This document shows, piece by piece, positions 23,330-32,472 of a DNA stretch of 42,010 nt (the first letter of the stretch is position 1; each line of letters starts with the position of its first letter). Made by a program: the position numbers and the translations under genes. Source of the DNA: Streptomyces mangrovisoli (GTDB lineage: Bacteria; Actinomycetota; Actinomycetes; Streptomycetales; Streptomycetaceae); contig NZ_LAVA02000051.1 in NCBI RefSeq assembly GCF_000974985.2, positions 1 to 42,010 of the forward strand, read 5' to 3'. Below the pieces are notes generated by a model that worked only from the letters and a program-made list of their open reading frames with translations, made no database searches and had not been told where the DNA came from.

Positions 23330-25336
23330 ATGACAGCGACGACCGACGGAAGCACCGGGGCCCTGCCGCCCCGCGCAGCCTCGGCCAGCGAAACGCAGCT
23401 CACCACGCCCGTGACGGCCGGGGTACAAGAAGCCGCCGCACGCGCCGTCCGGCGCGCCACCGACCATCTGCTGTCCCGCCAGGACGCCCAGGGCTGGTGG
23501 AAGGGCGACCTGGAGACCAATGTCTCCATGGACGCCGAAGACCTGCTGCTCCGCCAGTTCCTGGGCATCCGCGACGAGGCGACCACCCAGGCCGCCGCCC
23601 TGTTCATCCGCGGCGAGCAGCGCGAGGACGGCACCTGGGCCACCTTCTACGGCGGCCCCGGTGAACTCTCCGCCACCATCGAGGCGTACGTCGCGCTCAG
23701 GCTGGCCGGCGACGCACCCGACGACCCCCACATGGCGAAGGCCTCCGCCTGGGTCCGCGAGCGGGGCGGGATCGCCGCCGCCCGTGTCTTCACCCGGATC
23801 TGGCTGGCGCTGTTCGGCTGGTGGAAATGGGAGGACCTGCCCGAACTTCCCCCGGAACTCTTGTACTTCCCTAAATGGTTCCCGCTCAACATCTACAACT
23901 TCGGCTGCTGGGCCCGGCAGACCATCGTTCCCCTGACCGTCGTCTCCGCCAAGCGGCCCGTGCGCCCCGCGCCGTTCCCGCTCGACGAACTGCACACCGA
24001 CCCCGCCTTGCCCAACCCGCCGCAGCCGCTGGCTCCGGCGACCACCTGGGACGGCCTGTTCCAGCGACTCGACAAGGTGGTGCGCGGCTACCGCGCCGTC
24101 GCCGTACGCCGGTTGCGCAAGGCCGCCCTCAACACCGCCGCCCGCTGGATCGTCGAACGCCAGGAGAACGACGGCTGCTGGGGCGGCATCCAGCCGCCGG
24201 CCGTGTACTCGGTCATCGCGCTGTACCTGCTCGGCTACGACCTCGAACACCCCGTCATGCGGGCCGGGCTGGAATCGCTGGATCGTTACGCCATCTGGCG
24301 CGAGGACGGCGCCCGGATGATCGAGGCGTGTCAGTCACCGGTCTGGGACACCTGTCTCGCCACCATCGCCCTCGCCGACGCCGGCCTGCCCGCCGACCAC
24401 CCGCAACTCGTCAAGGCCGCCGACTGGATGCTCGGCGAACAGGTCGTACGCCCCGGCGACTGGTCGGTGCGCAGGCCCGGACTGCCGCCCGGCGGCTGGG
24501 CGTTCGAGTTCCACAACGACAACTACCCCGACATCGACGACACCGCCGAGGTGGTCCTGGCGCTGCGCCGGGTCCGCCACCACGACCCCGAGCGGGTGGA
24601 GAAGGCCATCGGGCGCGGGGTGCGCTGGAACCTCGGCATGCAGTCCAGGAACGGCGCCTGGGGCGCCTTCGACTGCGACAACACCAGCAGATTCCCCAAC
24701 CGGCTGCCCTTCTGCGACTTCGGCGAGGTCATCGACCCGCCGTCCGCCGACGTCACCGCGCACGTCGTGGAGATGCTCGCCTTCGAGGGCCTCTCCCACG
24801 ACCCGCGCACCCGGCGCGGCATCCAATGGCTCCTCGCCGAACAGGAGCCCGACGGCTCGTGGTTCGGGCGCTGGGGCGTCAACTACGTCTACGGCACCGG
24901 GTCCGTGGTCCCCGCCCTCACCGCCGCCGGACTCCCCGTCTCCCACCCCGCGATCCGCCGCGCGGTCACCTGGCTGGAGACCGTCCAGAACGACGACGGC
25001 GGCTGGGGCGAGGACCTGCGCTCCTACAAGCACGCGGGGGAGTGGAGCGGCCGCGGCGCGTCCACCGCCTCCCAGACCGCCTGGGCGCTGATGGCCCTGC
25101 TCGCGGCCGGGGAGCGGGACTCCAAGGCCGTCGAGCGCGGCATCGAGTGGCTCGCCGCCACCCAGCGCGAGGACGGCTCCTGGGACGAGCCGTACTTCAC
25201 CGGCACCGGCTTCCCCTGGGACTTCTCCATCAACTACCACCTGTACCGGCAGGTCTTCCCGCTCACCGCGCTCGGCCGCTACGTGCACCAGGAAGCCGCG
25301 GGCGCAGCGCCACGCACCGAGGCCGAGGGGGGCTGA
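23330..25336 (+). CDS. shc: squalene-hopene cyclase
   Basis: A 668-residue class II triterpene cyclase that cyclises squalene to hopene and hopanol at the membrane. The catalytic DxDD motif is DIDD at residues 401-404. Several QW repeats are visible, such as REDGTWATFYGG, QENDGCWGG, QSRNGAWGAFD, EPDGSWFGRWG and QNDDGGWGE. The length is about right for bacterial Shc, with a 40-residue variable N-terminus. The ATG at 23330 is preceded by GAAGGGGAAG. It ends in a TGATG junction with the hpnG gene, confirming co-translation. Confidence 0.97.
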   Translation: MTATTDGSTGALPPRAASASETQLTTPVTAGVQEAAARAVRRATDHLLSRQDAQGWWKGDLETNVSMDAEDLLLRQFLGIRDEATTQAAALFIRGEQREDGTWATFYGGPGELSATIEAYVALRLAGDAPDDPHMAKASAWVRERGGIAAARVFTRIWLALFGWWKWEDLPELPPELLYFPKWFPLNIYNFGCWARQTIVPLTVVSAKRPVRPAPFPLDELHTDPALPNPPQPLAPATTWDGLFQRLDKVVRGYRAVAVRRLRKAALNTAARWIVERQENDGCWGGIQPPAVYSVIALYLLGYDLEHPVMRAGLESLDRYAIWREDGARMIEACQSPVWDTCLATIALADAGLPADHPQLVKAADWMLGEQVVRPGDWSVRRPGLPPGGWAFEFHNDNYPDIDDTAEVVLALRRVRHHDPERVEKAIGRGVRWNLGMQSRNGAWGAFDCDNTSRFPNRLPFCDFGEVIDPPSADVTAHVVEMLAFEGLSHDPRTRRGIQWLLAEQEPDGSWFGRWGVNYVYGTGSVVPALTAAGLPVSHPAIRRAVTWLETVQNDDGGWGEDLRSYKHAGEWSGRGASTASQTAWALMALLAAGERDSKAVERGIEWLAATQREDGSWDEPYFTGTGFPWDFSINYHLYRQVFPLTALGRYVHQEAAGAAPRTEAEGG

Positions 25337-25977
25337 TGAGCACACAGCCCGTCTCCGCCCCGCTGCTGATCGCCTGCGCGCTCGGCATCGAGCACCTCGC
25401 CCTGCGCATGAGCGACCGCGGCGGCGCGGGCGGGCCGGTCACCGTGCTGCGCACGGGCATGGGGCCGAAGGCCGCCGAACGCTCGGTCACCCGGGTCCTC
25501 GCCGACCCGGTGCTCACCGACGCGGCCGTGCTGGCCACCGGCTTCTGCGCCGGGCTCGCCCCCGGCATGCACCCCGGCGACCTCGTCGTCGCCGAGGAGA
25601 CCCGCGACCCGCGCGGCAGCGTGCCGTGCGTCGGCGTGGAACTGCTGGTCAAGGAGCTGGTGCGGGCCCTGCCCGGACGCACCGTGCACACCGGGCCGCT
25701 CACCGGATCCGACCACGTCGTCCGTGGCCACGAGCGGTCCGACCTGCTCGCGACCGGCGCGATCGCCGTCGACATGGAGTCCGCCGCCACCCTGCTGAGC
25801 GCCGTGCACGTGGGCGAACGCCCGGTTGCGGCCGTCCGGGTGGTCGTGGACGCTCCTGAACATGAACTCGTCCGGATCGGCACGGTACGCGGAGGAATAT
25901 CAGCCTTCCGCGTGCTTCGGTCCGTACTTCCCGCTTTCTTCGAATGGCACCGTTCTTTGCTGCTCCCCCGGAGGTGA
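25336..25977 (+). CDS. hpnG: adenosylhopane nucleosidase/phosphorylase HpnG
   Basis: A 213-residue nucleoside phosphorylase-fold protein. In hopanoid synthesis HpnG removes adenine from adenosylhopane to give ribosylhopane or its phosphate. Visible motifs are TGFCAGLAPGMHPGDLVVAEE (quoted up to VVA: TGFCAGLAPGMHPGDLVVA) and the purine/ribose-site VDMESAATLL. The start overlaps the shc stop (TGATG), and hpnH follows five bases after its stop, matching known hopanoid operons. The general phosphorylase fold alone would not fix the substrate; the neighbours do. Confidence 0.9.
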   Translation: MSTQPVSAPLLIACALGIEHLALRMSDRGGAGGPVTVLRTGMGPKAAERSVTRVLADPVLTDAAVLATGFCAGLAPGMHPGDLVVAEETRDPRGSVPCVGVELLVKELVRALPGRTVHTGPLTGSDHVVRGHERSDLLATGAIAVDMESAATLLSAVHVGERPVAAVRVVVDAPEHELVRIGTVRGGISAFRVLRSVLPAFFEWHRSLLLPRR

Positions 25978-25982
25978 GCCGT

Positions 25983-27005
25983 ATGGCCATGCCGCTGCGC
26001 CAGTCCATCAAGGTCGCTACCTACCTGGCTGAACAGAAGCTTCGCAGGCGGGACAAGTTTCCGCTCATCGTCGAGCTGGAACCCCTCTTCGCCTGCAACC
26101 TCAAGTGCGAGGGATGCGGAAAGATCCAGCACCCGGCCGGCGTGCTCAAGCAGCGCATGCCGGTCGCCCAGGCCGTCGGCGCCGTCCTCGAATCCGGTGC
26201 GCCGATGGTCTCCATCGCCGGCGGCGAACCGCTGATGCATCCTCAGATCGACGAGATCGTGCGCCAGTTGGTGGCCAAGAGGAAGTACGTCTTCCTCTGC
26301 ACCAACGCGATGCTGCTGCGCAAGAAGATGGAGAAGTTCACCCCCTCCCCGTACTTCGCCTTCGCCGTGCACATCGACGGGCTGCGCGAGCGGCACGACG
26401 AGTCCGTCGCCAAGGAGGGCGTGTTCGACGAGGCGGTCGCGGCCATCAAGGAGGCCAAGCGGCGCGGCTTCCGGGTGACCACCAACTCGACCTTCTTCAA
26501 CACCGACACCCCGCAGACCATCATCGAGGTGCTCAACTTCCTCAACGACGACCTCAAGGTCGACGAGATGATGATCTCGCCCGCCTACGCCTACGAGAAG
26601 GCCCCCGACCAGGAGCACTTCCTCGGCGTCGAGCAGACCCGCGAGCTGTTCAAGAAGGCCTTCTCCGGCGGCAACCGGAAGAAGTGGCGGCTCAACCACT
26701 CGCCCCTGTTCCTCGACTTCCTGGAGGGCAAGGTCGACTTCCCCTGCACGGCGTGGGCGATCCCCAACTACTCCCTCTTCGGCTGGCAGCGCCCCTGCTA
26801 CCTGATGAGCGACGGCTACGTGCCGACGTACCGCGAACTCATCGAGAAGACCGACTGGGACAAGTACGGCCGCGGCAAGGACCCGCGCTGCGCCAACTGC
26901 ATGGCGCACTGTGGCTACGAGCCCACCGCCGTGCTCGCCACCATGGGATCCCTCAAGGAGTCGCTGCGCGCCATGCGCGAGACGGTCTCCGGAAACCGCG
27001 AGTGA
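25983..27005 (+). CDS. hpnH: adenosyl-hopene transferase HpnH (radical SAM)
   Basis: A 340-residue radical SAM enzyme that attaches the adenosyl group to hopene, the first step of C35 side-chain synthesis. The iron-sulfur cysteines are in CNLKCEGC (Cys38, Cys42, Cys45). A GGEP motif (SIAGGEPLMHP) follows. C-terminal cysteines in RCANCMAHCGYEP suggest an auxiliary or structural site. The ATG at 25983 has GGAGGTGA five bases upstream. Only four bases separate its stop from ispG. Confidence 0.95.
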   Translation: MAMPLRQSIKVATYLAEQKLRRRDKFPLIVELEPLFACNLKCEGCGKIQHPAGVLKQRMPVAQAVGAVLESGAPMVSIAGGEPLMHPQIDEIVRQLVAKRKYVFLCTNAMLLRKKMEKFTPSPYFAFAVHIDGLRERHDESVAKEGVFDEAVAAIKEAKRRGFRVTTNSTFFNTDTPQTIIEVLNFLNDDLKVDEMMISPAYAYEKAPDQEHFLGVEQTRELFKKAFSGGNRKKWRLNHSPLFLDFLEGKVDFPCTAWAIPNYSLFGWQRPCYLMSDGYVPTYRELIEKTDWDKYGRGKDPRCANCMAHCGYEPTAVLATMGSLKESLRAMRETVSGNRE

Positions 27006-27009
27006 CGCC

Positions 27010-28125
27010 ATGACGGCCGTGTCCCTGGGCGTCCCCGAGGTCCCGGCCCGGCCGGTCGCCGCGCGACGCGTGTCGCGGGCGATCCAGGTCGGACCGGTGA
27101 CCGTCGGGGGCGGTGCCCCGGTGTCGGTCCAGTCGATGACGACGACGCGTACGTCCGACATCGGCGCCACCCTCCAGCAGATCGCCGAGCTGACCGCGTC
27201 CGGCTGCCAGATCGTCCGCGTCGCCTGCCCCACGCAGGACGACGCGGACGCGCTGGCGACGATCGCCCGCAAGTCGCAGATCCCGGTGATCGCGGACATC
27301 CACTTCCAGCCGAAGTACGTCTTCGCGGCGATCGAGGCCGGGTGCGCCGCGGTCCGGGTGAACCCGGGCAACATCAAGCAGTTCGACGACAAGGTGCGCG
27401 AGATCGCGCGGGCCGCGAAGGACCACGGCACCCCGATCCGGATCGGCGTGAACGCGGGCTCGCTGGACCGGCGGCTGCTCCAGAAGTACGGCAAGGCCAC
27501 CCCCGAGGCGCTCGTGGAGAGCGCCCTGTGGGAGGCGTCGCTGTTCGAGGAGCACGACTTCCGGGACATCAAGATCTCGGTGAAGCACAACGACCCGGTC
27601 GTCATGATCGAGGCGTACCGGCAGCTCGCCGCGGAGTGCGACTACCCGCTGCACCTCGGCGTGACCGAGGCCGGACCCGCCTTCCAGGGCACGATCAAGT
27701 CGGCCGTCGCGTTCGGCGCGCTGCTGGCCGAGGGCATCGGCGACACCATCCGGGTCTCGCTGTCGGCGCCCCCGGTGGAGGAGGTGAAGGTCGGCATCCA
27801 GATCCTGGAGTCGCTGAACCTGCGCCCGAGGCGGCTGGAGATCGTCTCCTGCCCGTCCTGCGGCCGCGCGCAGGTCGACGTCTACAAACTCGCCGACCAG
27901 GTGGCGGCCGGCCTCGACGGGCTCGAAGTGCCGCTGCGCGTCGCGGTGATGGGCTGCGTCGTCAACGGGCCGGGCGAGGCCCGCGAGGCGGACCTCGGCG
28001 TCGCCTCCGGCAACGGCAAGGGCCAGATCTTCGTGAAGGGCGAGGTCATCAAGACCGTCCCCGAGTCCAAGATCGTGGAGACCCTCATCGAGGAGGCCCT
28101 GAAGCTCGCTGAGCCGACCGACTGA
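27010..28125 (+). CDS. ispG: 4-hydroxy-3-methylbut-2-enyl diphosphate synthase (flavodoxin/ferredoxin)
   Basis: A 371-residue IspG/GcpE enzyme of the MEP pathway, converting MEcPP to HMBPP with a 4Fe-4S cluster. The N-terminal TIM-barrel segments (VSVQSMTTTRTSD, IADIHFQPKY, VRVNPGNI) are intact. The cluster region has SCPSCGRAQ and MGCVVNGPGEA. The ATG at 27010 follows the hpnH stop by four bases. Its presence inside a hopanoid operon, with dxs next, points to dedicated precursor supply. Streptomyces usually has a second IspG elsewhere; that cannot be tested in this window. Confidence 0.96.
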   Translation: MTAVSLGVPEVPARPVAARRVSRAIQVGPVTVGGGAPVSVQSMTTTRTSDIGATLQQIAELTASGCQIVRVACPTQDDADALATIARKSQIPVIADIHFQPKYVFAAIEAGCAAVRVNPGNIKQFDDKVREIARAAKDHGTPIRIGVNAGSLDRRLLQKYGKATPEALVESALWEASLFEEHDFRDIKISVKHNDPVVMIEAYRQLAAECDYPLHLGVTEAGPAFQGTIKSAVAFGALLAEGIGDTIRVSLSAPPVEEVKVGIQILESLNLRPRRLEIVSCPSCGRAQVDVYKLADQVAAGLDGLEVPLRVAVMGCVVNGPGEAREADLGVASGNGKGQIFVKGEVIKTVPESKIVETLIEEALKLAEPTD

Positions 28126-28161
28126 GTTGAATCAAGGCACGGACCGAGAGGGGGCCCGAGC

Positions 28162-30216
28162 GTGACCATTCTCGAGAACATCCGGGGACCACGCGACCTG
28201 AAGGCGCTGTCCGAGGCGGAACTCGGCGCACTGTCCGAGGAGATCAGGGAGTTCCTGGTGCATGCGGTCGCCAGGACCGGGGGCCATCTCGGGCCCAATC
28301 TCGGGGTGGTGGAACTCACCGTCGCCCTGCACCGGGTCTTCGAGTCCCCGGTCGACCGCATCCTGTGGGACACCGGCCACCAGAGCTATGTGCACAAGCT
28401 GCTGACAGGCCGTCAGGACTTTTCCAAGCTGCGCGGGAAGGGGGGCCTGTCCGGCTACCCCTCGCGCGAGGAGTCCGAGCACGACGTCATCGAGAACAGC
28501 CACGCCTCCACGGCCCTCGGCTGGGCCGACGGCCTCGCCAAGGCCCGCCAGGTGCAGGGCGGCACCGGCCATGTCGTCGCCGTCATCGGCGACGGCGCGC
28601 TGACCGGCGGCATGGCCTGGGAAGCGCTCAACAACATCGCGGCCGCCAAGGACCGCCCGCTGATCATCGTCGTCAACGACAACGAACGCTCCTACGCACC
28701 CACCATCGGCGGCCTCGCCAACCACCTGGCCACCCTGCGCACCACCGACAGCTACGAACGCGTGCTGGCCTGGGGCAAGGAGGTCCTGCTGCGCACCCCG
28801 GTGATCGGCGCCACCCTCTACGAGTCCCTGCACGGCGCGAAGAAGGGCTTCAAGGACGCGTTCGCCCCGCAGGGCATGTTCGAGGACCTGGGCCTCAAGT
28901 ACGTCGGCCCCATCGACGGCCACGACATCAAGGCCGTCGAGTCCGCGCTGCGCCGCGCCAAGCGCTTCCACGGTCCGGTCCTCGTGCACTGCCTCACCGA
29001 GAAGGGCCGCGGCTACGAACCCGCCCTCGCCCACGAGGAGGACCACTTCCACACCGTCGGCGTGATGGACCCGCTGACCTGCGCCCCGCTCGCGCCCTCC
29101 GGCGGCCCCTCCTGGACCTCCGTGTTCGGCGACGAGATGGTGCGCATCGGCGCCGAACGGGACGACGTCGTCGCCATCACCGCGGCGATGCTCCACCCCG
29201 TCGGCCTCGGCCCGTTCGCCGAGCGGTTCCCGGACCGGGTGTGGGACGTCGGCATCGCGGAGCAGCACGCGGCGGTCTCCGCCGCCGGCCTCGCGACCGG
29301 CGGACTGCACCCCGTCGTCGCCGTCTACGCCACCTTCCTCAACCGCGCCTTCGACCAGCTGCTGATGGACGTCGCCCTGCACCGCTGCGGCGTCACCTTC
29401 GTCCTGGACCGGGCCGGCGTCACCGGCGTGGACGGCGCCTCCCACAACGGCATGTGGGACATGTCCGTGCTCCAGGTCGTGCCCGGCCTCAGGATCGCCG
29501 CCCCGCGCGACGCCGACCAGCTGCGCGCCCAGCTGCGCGAGGCGGTCGCGGTGGACGACGCGCCGACGCTGGTCCGCTTCCCCAAGGAGTCGGTCGGACC
29601 CGACATCCCGGCGATCGACCGGATCGGCGGCCTCGACGTCCTGCACCGGGGCCCCGGCACGCCCGAGGTGCTGCTCGTCGCCGTCGGCGTGATGGCGCCC
29701 GTCTGCCTCCAGGCCGCCGACCTCCTCCAGGACCGCGGCATCTCCTGCACGGTCGTCGACCCGCGCTGGGTCAAACCGGTCGACCCGGCGCTGCCCGCTC
29801 TCGCCGCCGAGCACCGGCTGGTGGCCGTCGTCGAGGACAACAGCCGCGCCTCCGGCGTCGGCGGGGCGGTCGCCCTCGCGCTCGGCGACGCCGAAGTCGA
29901 CGTGCCGGTACGGCGGTTCGGCATCCCCGAGCAGTTCCTCGCGCACGCCAAGCGGGGGGAGGTGCTCGCCGACATCGGGCTGACGCCGGTGGAGATCGCG
30001 GGGCGGATCGGGGCCACGCTCGCTCGCCGCGGTGTCTTGGAGGACGGTGCCGCGGAAGGCCGTGCGGCGGCGGGCAGTTCGGCGGGTGCGGCGCCGTCCG
30101 GGCCGGTCGCGCAGTTCCCCGCGCCCCTTCAGGGCGCCGACGCCACGGGCGCCGACATCGATGGCGGCGTCATCGAGAGCGCCGTCATCGACAGGGACGT
30201 CAAGGAGAAGGAATGA
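28162..30216 (+). CDS. dxs: 1-deoxy-D-xylulose-5-phosphate synthase
   Basis: A 684-residue thiamine-diphosphate transketolase-like enzyme, the first step of the MEP pathway. The ThDP-binding GDGALTGGMAWEALNNI, WDTGHQSYVHK and the pyrimidine-domain VGIAEQHAAVSAAGLATGG are clear. The GTG at 28162 follows GAGAGGGGG. The family body ends near RIGATLARRGV. About 50 further residues are Ala/Gly/Asp-rich and include PVAQFPAPLQG (roughly residues 647-657), encoded by a dispersed intergenic repeat at 30105-30138. The stop overlaps the aminotransferase start as ATGA. Confidence 0.95.
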   Translation: MTILENIRGPRDLKALSEAELGALSEEIREFLVHAVARTGGHLGPNLGVVELTVALHRVFESPVDRILWDTGHQSYVHKLLTGRQDFSKLRGKGGLSGYPSREESEHDVIENSHASTALGWADGLAKARQVQGGTGHVVAVIGDGALTGGMAWEALNNIAAAKDRPLIIVVNDNERSYAPTIGGLANHLATLRTTDSYERVLAWGKEVLLRTPVIGATLYESLHGAKKGFKDAFAPQGMFEDLGLKYVGPIDGHDIKAVESALRRAKRFHGPVLVHCLTEKGRGYEPALAHEEDHFHTVGVMDPLTCAPLAPSGGPSWTSVFGDEMVRIGAERDDVVAITAAMLHPVGLGPFAERFPDRVWDVGIAEQHAAVSAAGLATGGLHPVVAVYATFLNRAFDQLLMDVALHRCGVTFVLDRAGVTGVDGASHNGMWDMSVLQVVPGLRIAAPRDADQLRAQLREAVAVDDAPTLVRFPKESVGPDIPAIDRIGGLDVLHRGPGTPEVLLVAVGVMAPVCLQAADLLQDRGISCTVVDPRWVKPVDPALPALAAEHRLVAVVEDNSRASGVGGAVALALGDAEVDVPVRRFGIPEQFLAHAKRGEVLADIGLTPVEIAGRIGATLARRGVLEDGAAEGRAAAGSSAGAAPSGPVAQFPAPLQGADATGADIDGGVIESAVIDRDVKEKE
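30105..30138 (-). repeat. dispersed intergenic repeat copy inside dxs
   Basis: GGTCGCGCAGTTCCCCGCGC followed by CCCTTCAGGGCGCC is the reverse complement of the repeat at 46-72 and 36072-36107. Here it lies in the 3' coding part of dxs and is read in frame as part of the C-terminal tail. Its 3' end can form a small GGCGCC-type hairpin. Confidence 0.8.
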
Positions 30217-31598
30217 GCAAGGAGTTCGACCTCGGCGCCCTGCTGGCCGAGCGCGGAGCCGAGCGTTACGAGCTGCACACCAAGTACCTCAACCACCAGC
30301 TCCCGCGCATGTTGCACACCATCGGCTTCGACAAGGTCTACGAGCGGGCCGAGGGCGCCCACTTCTGGGACGCCGACGGGAACGACTACCTCGACATGCT
30401 CGCCGGGTTCGGGGTGATGGGCCTCGGCCGCCACCACCCCGTCGTCCGCAAGGCGCTGCACGACGTCCTCGACGCCCAGCTCGCCGACCTCACGCGCTTC
30501 GACTGCCAGCCGCTGCCCGGCCTGCTCGCCGAGCGGCTCCTCGCGCACAGCCCCCATCTGGACCGGGTCTTCTTCGGCAACAGCGGCACCGAAGCCGTCG
30601 AGGGGGCCCTGAAGTTCGCCCGGTTCGCCACCGGCAGGCCGCGCGTCCTCTACTGCGACCACGCCTTCCACGGCCTGACCACCGGCTCCCTGTCCGTCAA
30701 CGGCGAGTCCGGGTTCCGTGACGGCTTCGCCCCGCTGCTGCCCGACACCGCGATCCCGCTCGGCGACCTCGACGCGCTCGCCCGGGAGCTGAAGAAGGGC
30801 GACGTGGCCGCCCTGATCGTCGAGCCGATCCAGGGCAAGGGCGTGCACGAGGCGCCGCCCGGCTATCTGCGCGCCGCGCAGGAGCTGCTGCACCGGCACA
30901 AGGCGCTGCTCATCGCCGACGAGGTGCAGACCGGCCTCGGCCGCACCGGCGACTTCTACGCCTACCAGCACGAGGAGGGCGTCGAGCCGGACCTCGTGTG
31001 CGTGGCCAAGGCGCTGTCCGGCGGGTACGTCCCGGTCGGCGCCACCCTCGGCAAGGACTGGATCTTCCGCAAGGTCTACTCGTCGATGGACCGCGTGCTG
31101 GTGCACTCGGCGAGCTTCGGGTCCAACGCCCAGGCCATGGCGGCGGGCCTCGCCGTGCTGTCGGTCATGGAGAACGAGCAGATCGTCGCCAACGCGCGGG
31201 CCACGGGCGAGCAGCTGAAGTCCCGGCTCGCCGCGCTGGTCGACCGCTACGAGCTGCTGGCCGACGTGCGCGGCCGGGGCCTGATGATCGGCATCGAGTT
31301 CGGCCGGCCCACGTCGCTCGGGCTGCGCAGCCGCTGGACCATGCTCCAGGCCGCCCGCAAGGGACTGTTCGCGCAGATGGTCGTCGTACCGCTGCTCCAG
31401 CGGCACCGGATCCTCACCCAGGTCTCCGGCGACCACCTGGAGGTGATCAAACTGATCCCGCCGCTCGTCATCGGCGAGCGCGACGTGGACCGGTTCGTCG
31501 ACGCCTTCACCGAGGTGATGGACGACGCGCACAACGGGGGCGGACTGATGTGGGACTTCGGCAAGACGCTGATCAAGCAGGCGGTCGCCAACCGGTGA
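30213..31598 (+). CDS. hpnO: class III aminotransferase, HpnO-like
   Basis: A 461-residue PLP-dependent aminotransferase. The PLP Schiff-base lysine is probably Lys266 (CVAKALSGGYVPVG), with LLIADEVQTGLGRTG providing the cofactor aspartate. In hopanoid operons this type converts the ribosylhopane-derived aldehyde to 35-aminobacteriohopane-triol. It starts at an ATGA overlap with dxs and is the last gene of the operon. Class III motifs alone would also fit acetylornithine-type enzymes; assignment rests on operon position. Confidence 0.87.
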   Translation: MSKEFDLGALLAERGAERYELHTKYLNHQLPRMLHTIGFDKVYERAEGAHFWDADGNDYLDMLAGFGVMGLGRHHPVVRKALHDVLDAQLADLTRFDCQPLPGLLAERLLAHSPHLDRVFFGNSGTEAVEGALKFARFATGRPRVLYCDHAFHGLTTGSLSVNGESGFRDGFAPLLPDTAIPLGDLDALARELKKGDVAALIVEPIQGKGVHEAPPGYLRAAQELLHRHKALLIADEVQTGLGRTGDFYAYQHEEGVEPDLVCVAKALSGGYVPVGATLGKDWIFRKVYSSMDRVLVHSASFGSNAQAMAAGLAVLSVMENEQIVANARATGEQLKSRLAALVDRYELLADVRGRGLMIGIEFGRPTSLGLRSRWTMLQAARKGLFAQMVVVPLLQRHRILTQVSGDHLEVIKLIPPLVIGERDVDRFVDAFTEVMDDAHNGGGLMWDFGKTLIKQAVANR

Positions 31599-31640
31599 CC
31601 GGCGCCTGACGGACACGCCCGGCGTGCCTCCCGTCGCGTT

Positions 31641-31675
31641 TTGCCTCTGAGGCAAGAAATTTGCCGCAGAGGCAA
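31641..31675 (+). promoter_or_regulatory. twin 15-bp palindromic operators before the XRE-cupin gene
   Basis: TTGCCTCTGAGGCAA (31641-31655) is a perfect 7+1+7 palindrome. TTGCCGCAGAGGCAA (31661-31675) is a second copy with one arm mismatch. Their centres are 20 bases apart, two helical turns, so dimers would bind the same face. They sit 21 bases before the XRE-cupin start, which suggests autoregulation by that protein. Confidence 0.82.
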
Positions 31676-31695
31676 AGCTGCGGCTGAATGGAGTC

Positions 31696-32418
31696 ATGGA
31701 CTCCTCAGCGGCCGGCCCCGGCGAACCGGAAACCCCTGGCGGCCTGCCGTCCGGCACCCCCGGCGACGTGCCGTCCGGCACTCCCGGCGACCTGCCGTCC
31801 GGCACTCCCGGCGATCTTCCGTCGGGAACCCCCGCCGAGCTTCCCGCCATGGCGCCCCAGCTGCGGGCCCTGCGGCGGAGCGCCGGCCTCACGCTGGAGG
31901 CCGCGGCCGCCGCGGCCGGGCTCTCGCCCGCCCATCTGTCCCGGCTGGAGACCGGCCGGCGCCAGCCCTCGCTGCCGATGCTGCTCGCGCTCGCCCGCGT
32001 CTACGGTACGACAGTCTCCGAACTGCTCGGCGAGACGGTCGCCGACCGGGACGCCGTCGTCCGCGCGGACGCCATGGAACCCACCCGGGCGGGCGGCTGG
32101 ACCTACTGGCAGGCCGGCGCCTCCGGCCGCGGGATGCAGGCGCTGCGCGTCCACGTCCCGCACGGCTCGCAGGGCGACATCGTGCGCGTGCACCCCGGTG
32201 AGGAGTGGCTCTACGTGCTCAAGGGGCGGCTGGTGCTGCGCCTTGGCGACACCACGCACCGGCTCGGTCCGGGGGACAGCGCGCACTTCGACTCGCTGAC
32301 CCCGCACCGGCTCGCGGCCGCGGACCACGACGGGGTCGACCTGCTGTTCGTCCACACCCTGCTGCAGAGCCCCACGGCCGCCCTGTGCCTGGGGCCCGCG
32401 GCCTCGGTCCCGCACTGA
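31696..32418 (+). CDS. XRE-family HTH regulator with C-terminal cupin
   Basis: A 240-residue regulator. Residues 1 to about 55 are low-complexity and include four tandem 8-residue repeats (LPSGTPGD-like, encoded by 24-base units at 31744-31839). The XRE HTH follows (LRALRRSAGLTLEAAAAAAG, then LSPAHLSRLETGRRQPSLPM). A cupin domain occupies roughly residues 150-225 (VHPGEEWLYVLKGRLVLRLG). The layout is typical of small-molecule-sensing XRE-cupin repressors. TGGAG precedes the ATG. It is followed after 54 bases by a 39-residue membrane protein. The ligand is unknown. Confidence 0.88.
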   Translation: MDSSAAGPGEPETPGGLPSGTPGDVPSGTPGDLPSGTPGDLPSGTPAELPAMAPQLRALRRSAGLTLEAAAAAAGLSPAHLSRLETGRRQPSLPMLLALARVYGTTVSELLGETVADRDAVVRADAMEPTRAGGWTYWQAGASGRGMQALRVHVPHGSQGDIVRVHPGEEWLYVLKGRLVLRLGDTTHRLGPGDSAHFDSLTPHRLAAADHDGVDLLFVHTLLQSPTAALCLGPAASVPH

Positions 32419-32472
32419 GCAGCCCGGACCTGCTTCCCCTCGCCCGCCCACCGACCCGACGGAGATCACGCC

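Noticed and set aside
28365..30212. Long upstream extension of the aminotransferase frame through dxs
   Set aside because: Arg/Gly/Pro-rich antiframe translation. The true start at 30213 has a ribosome-binding site and an ATGA junction.
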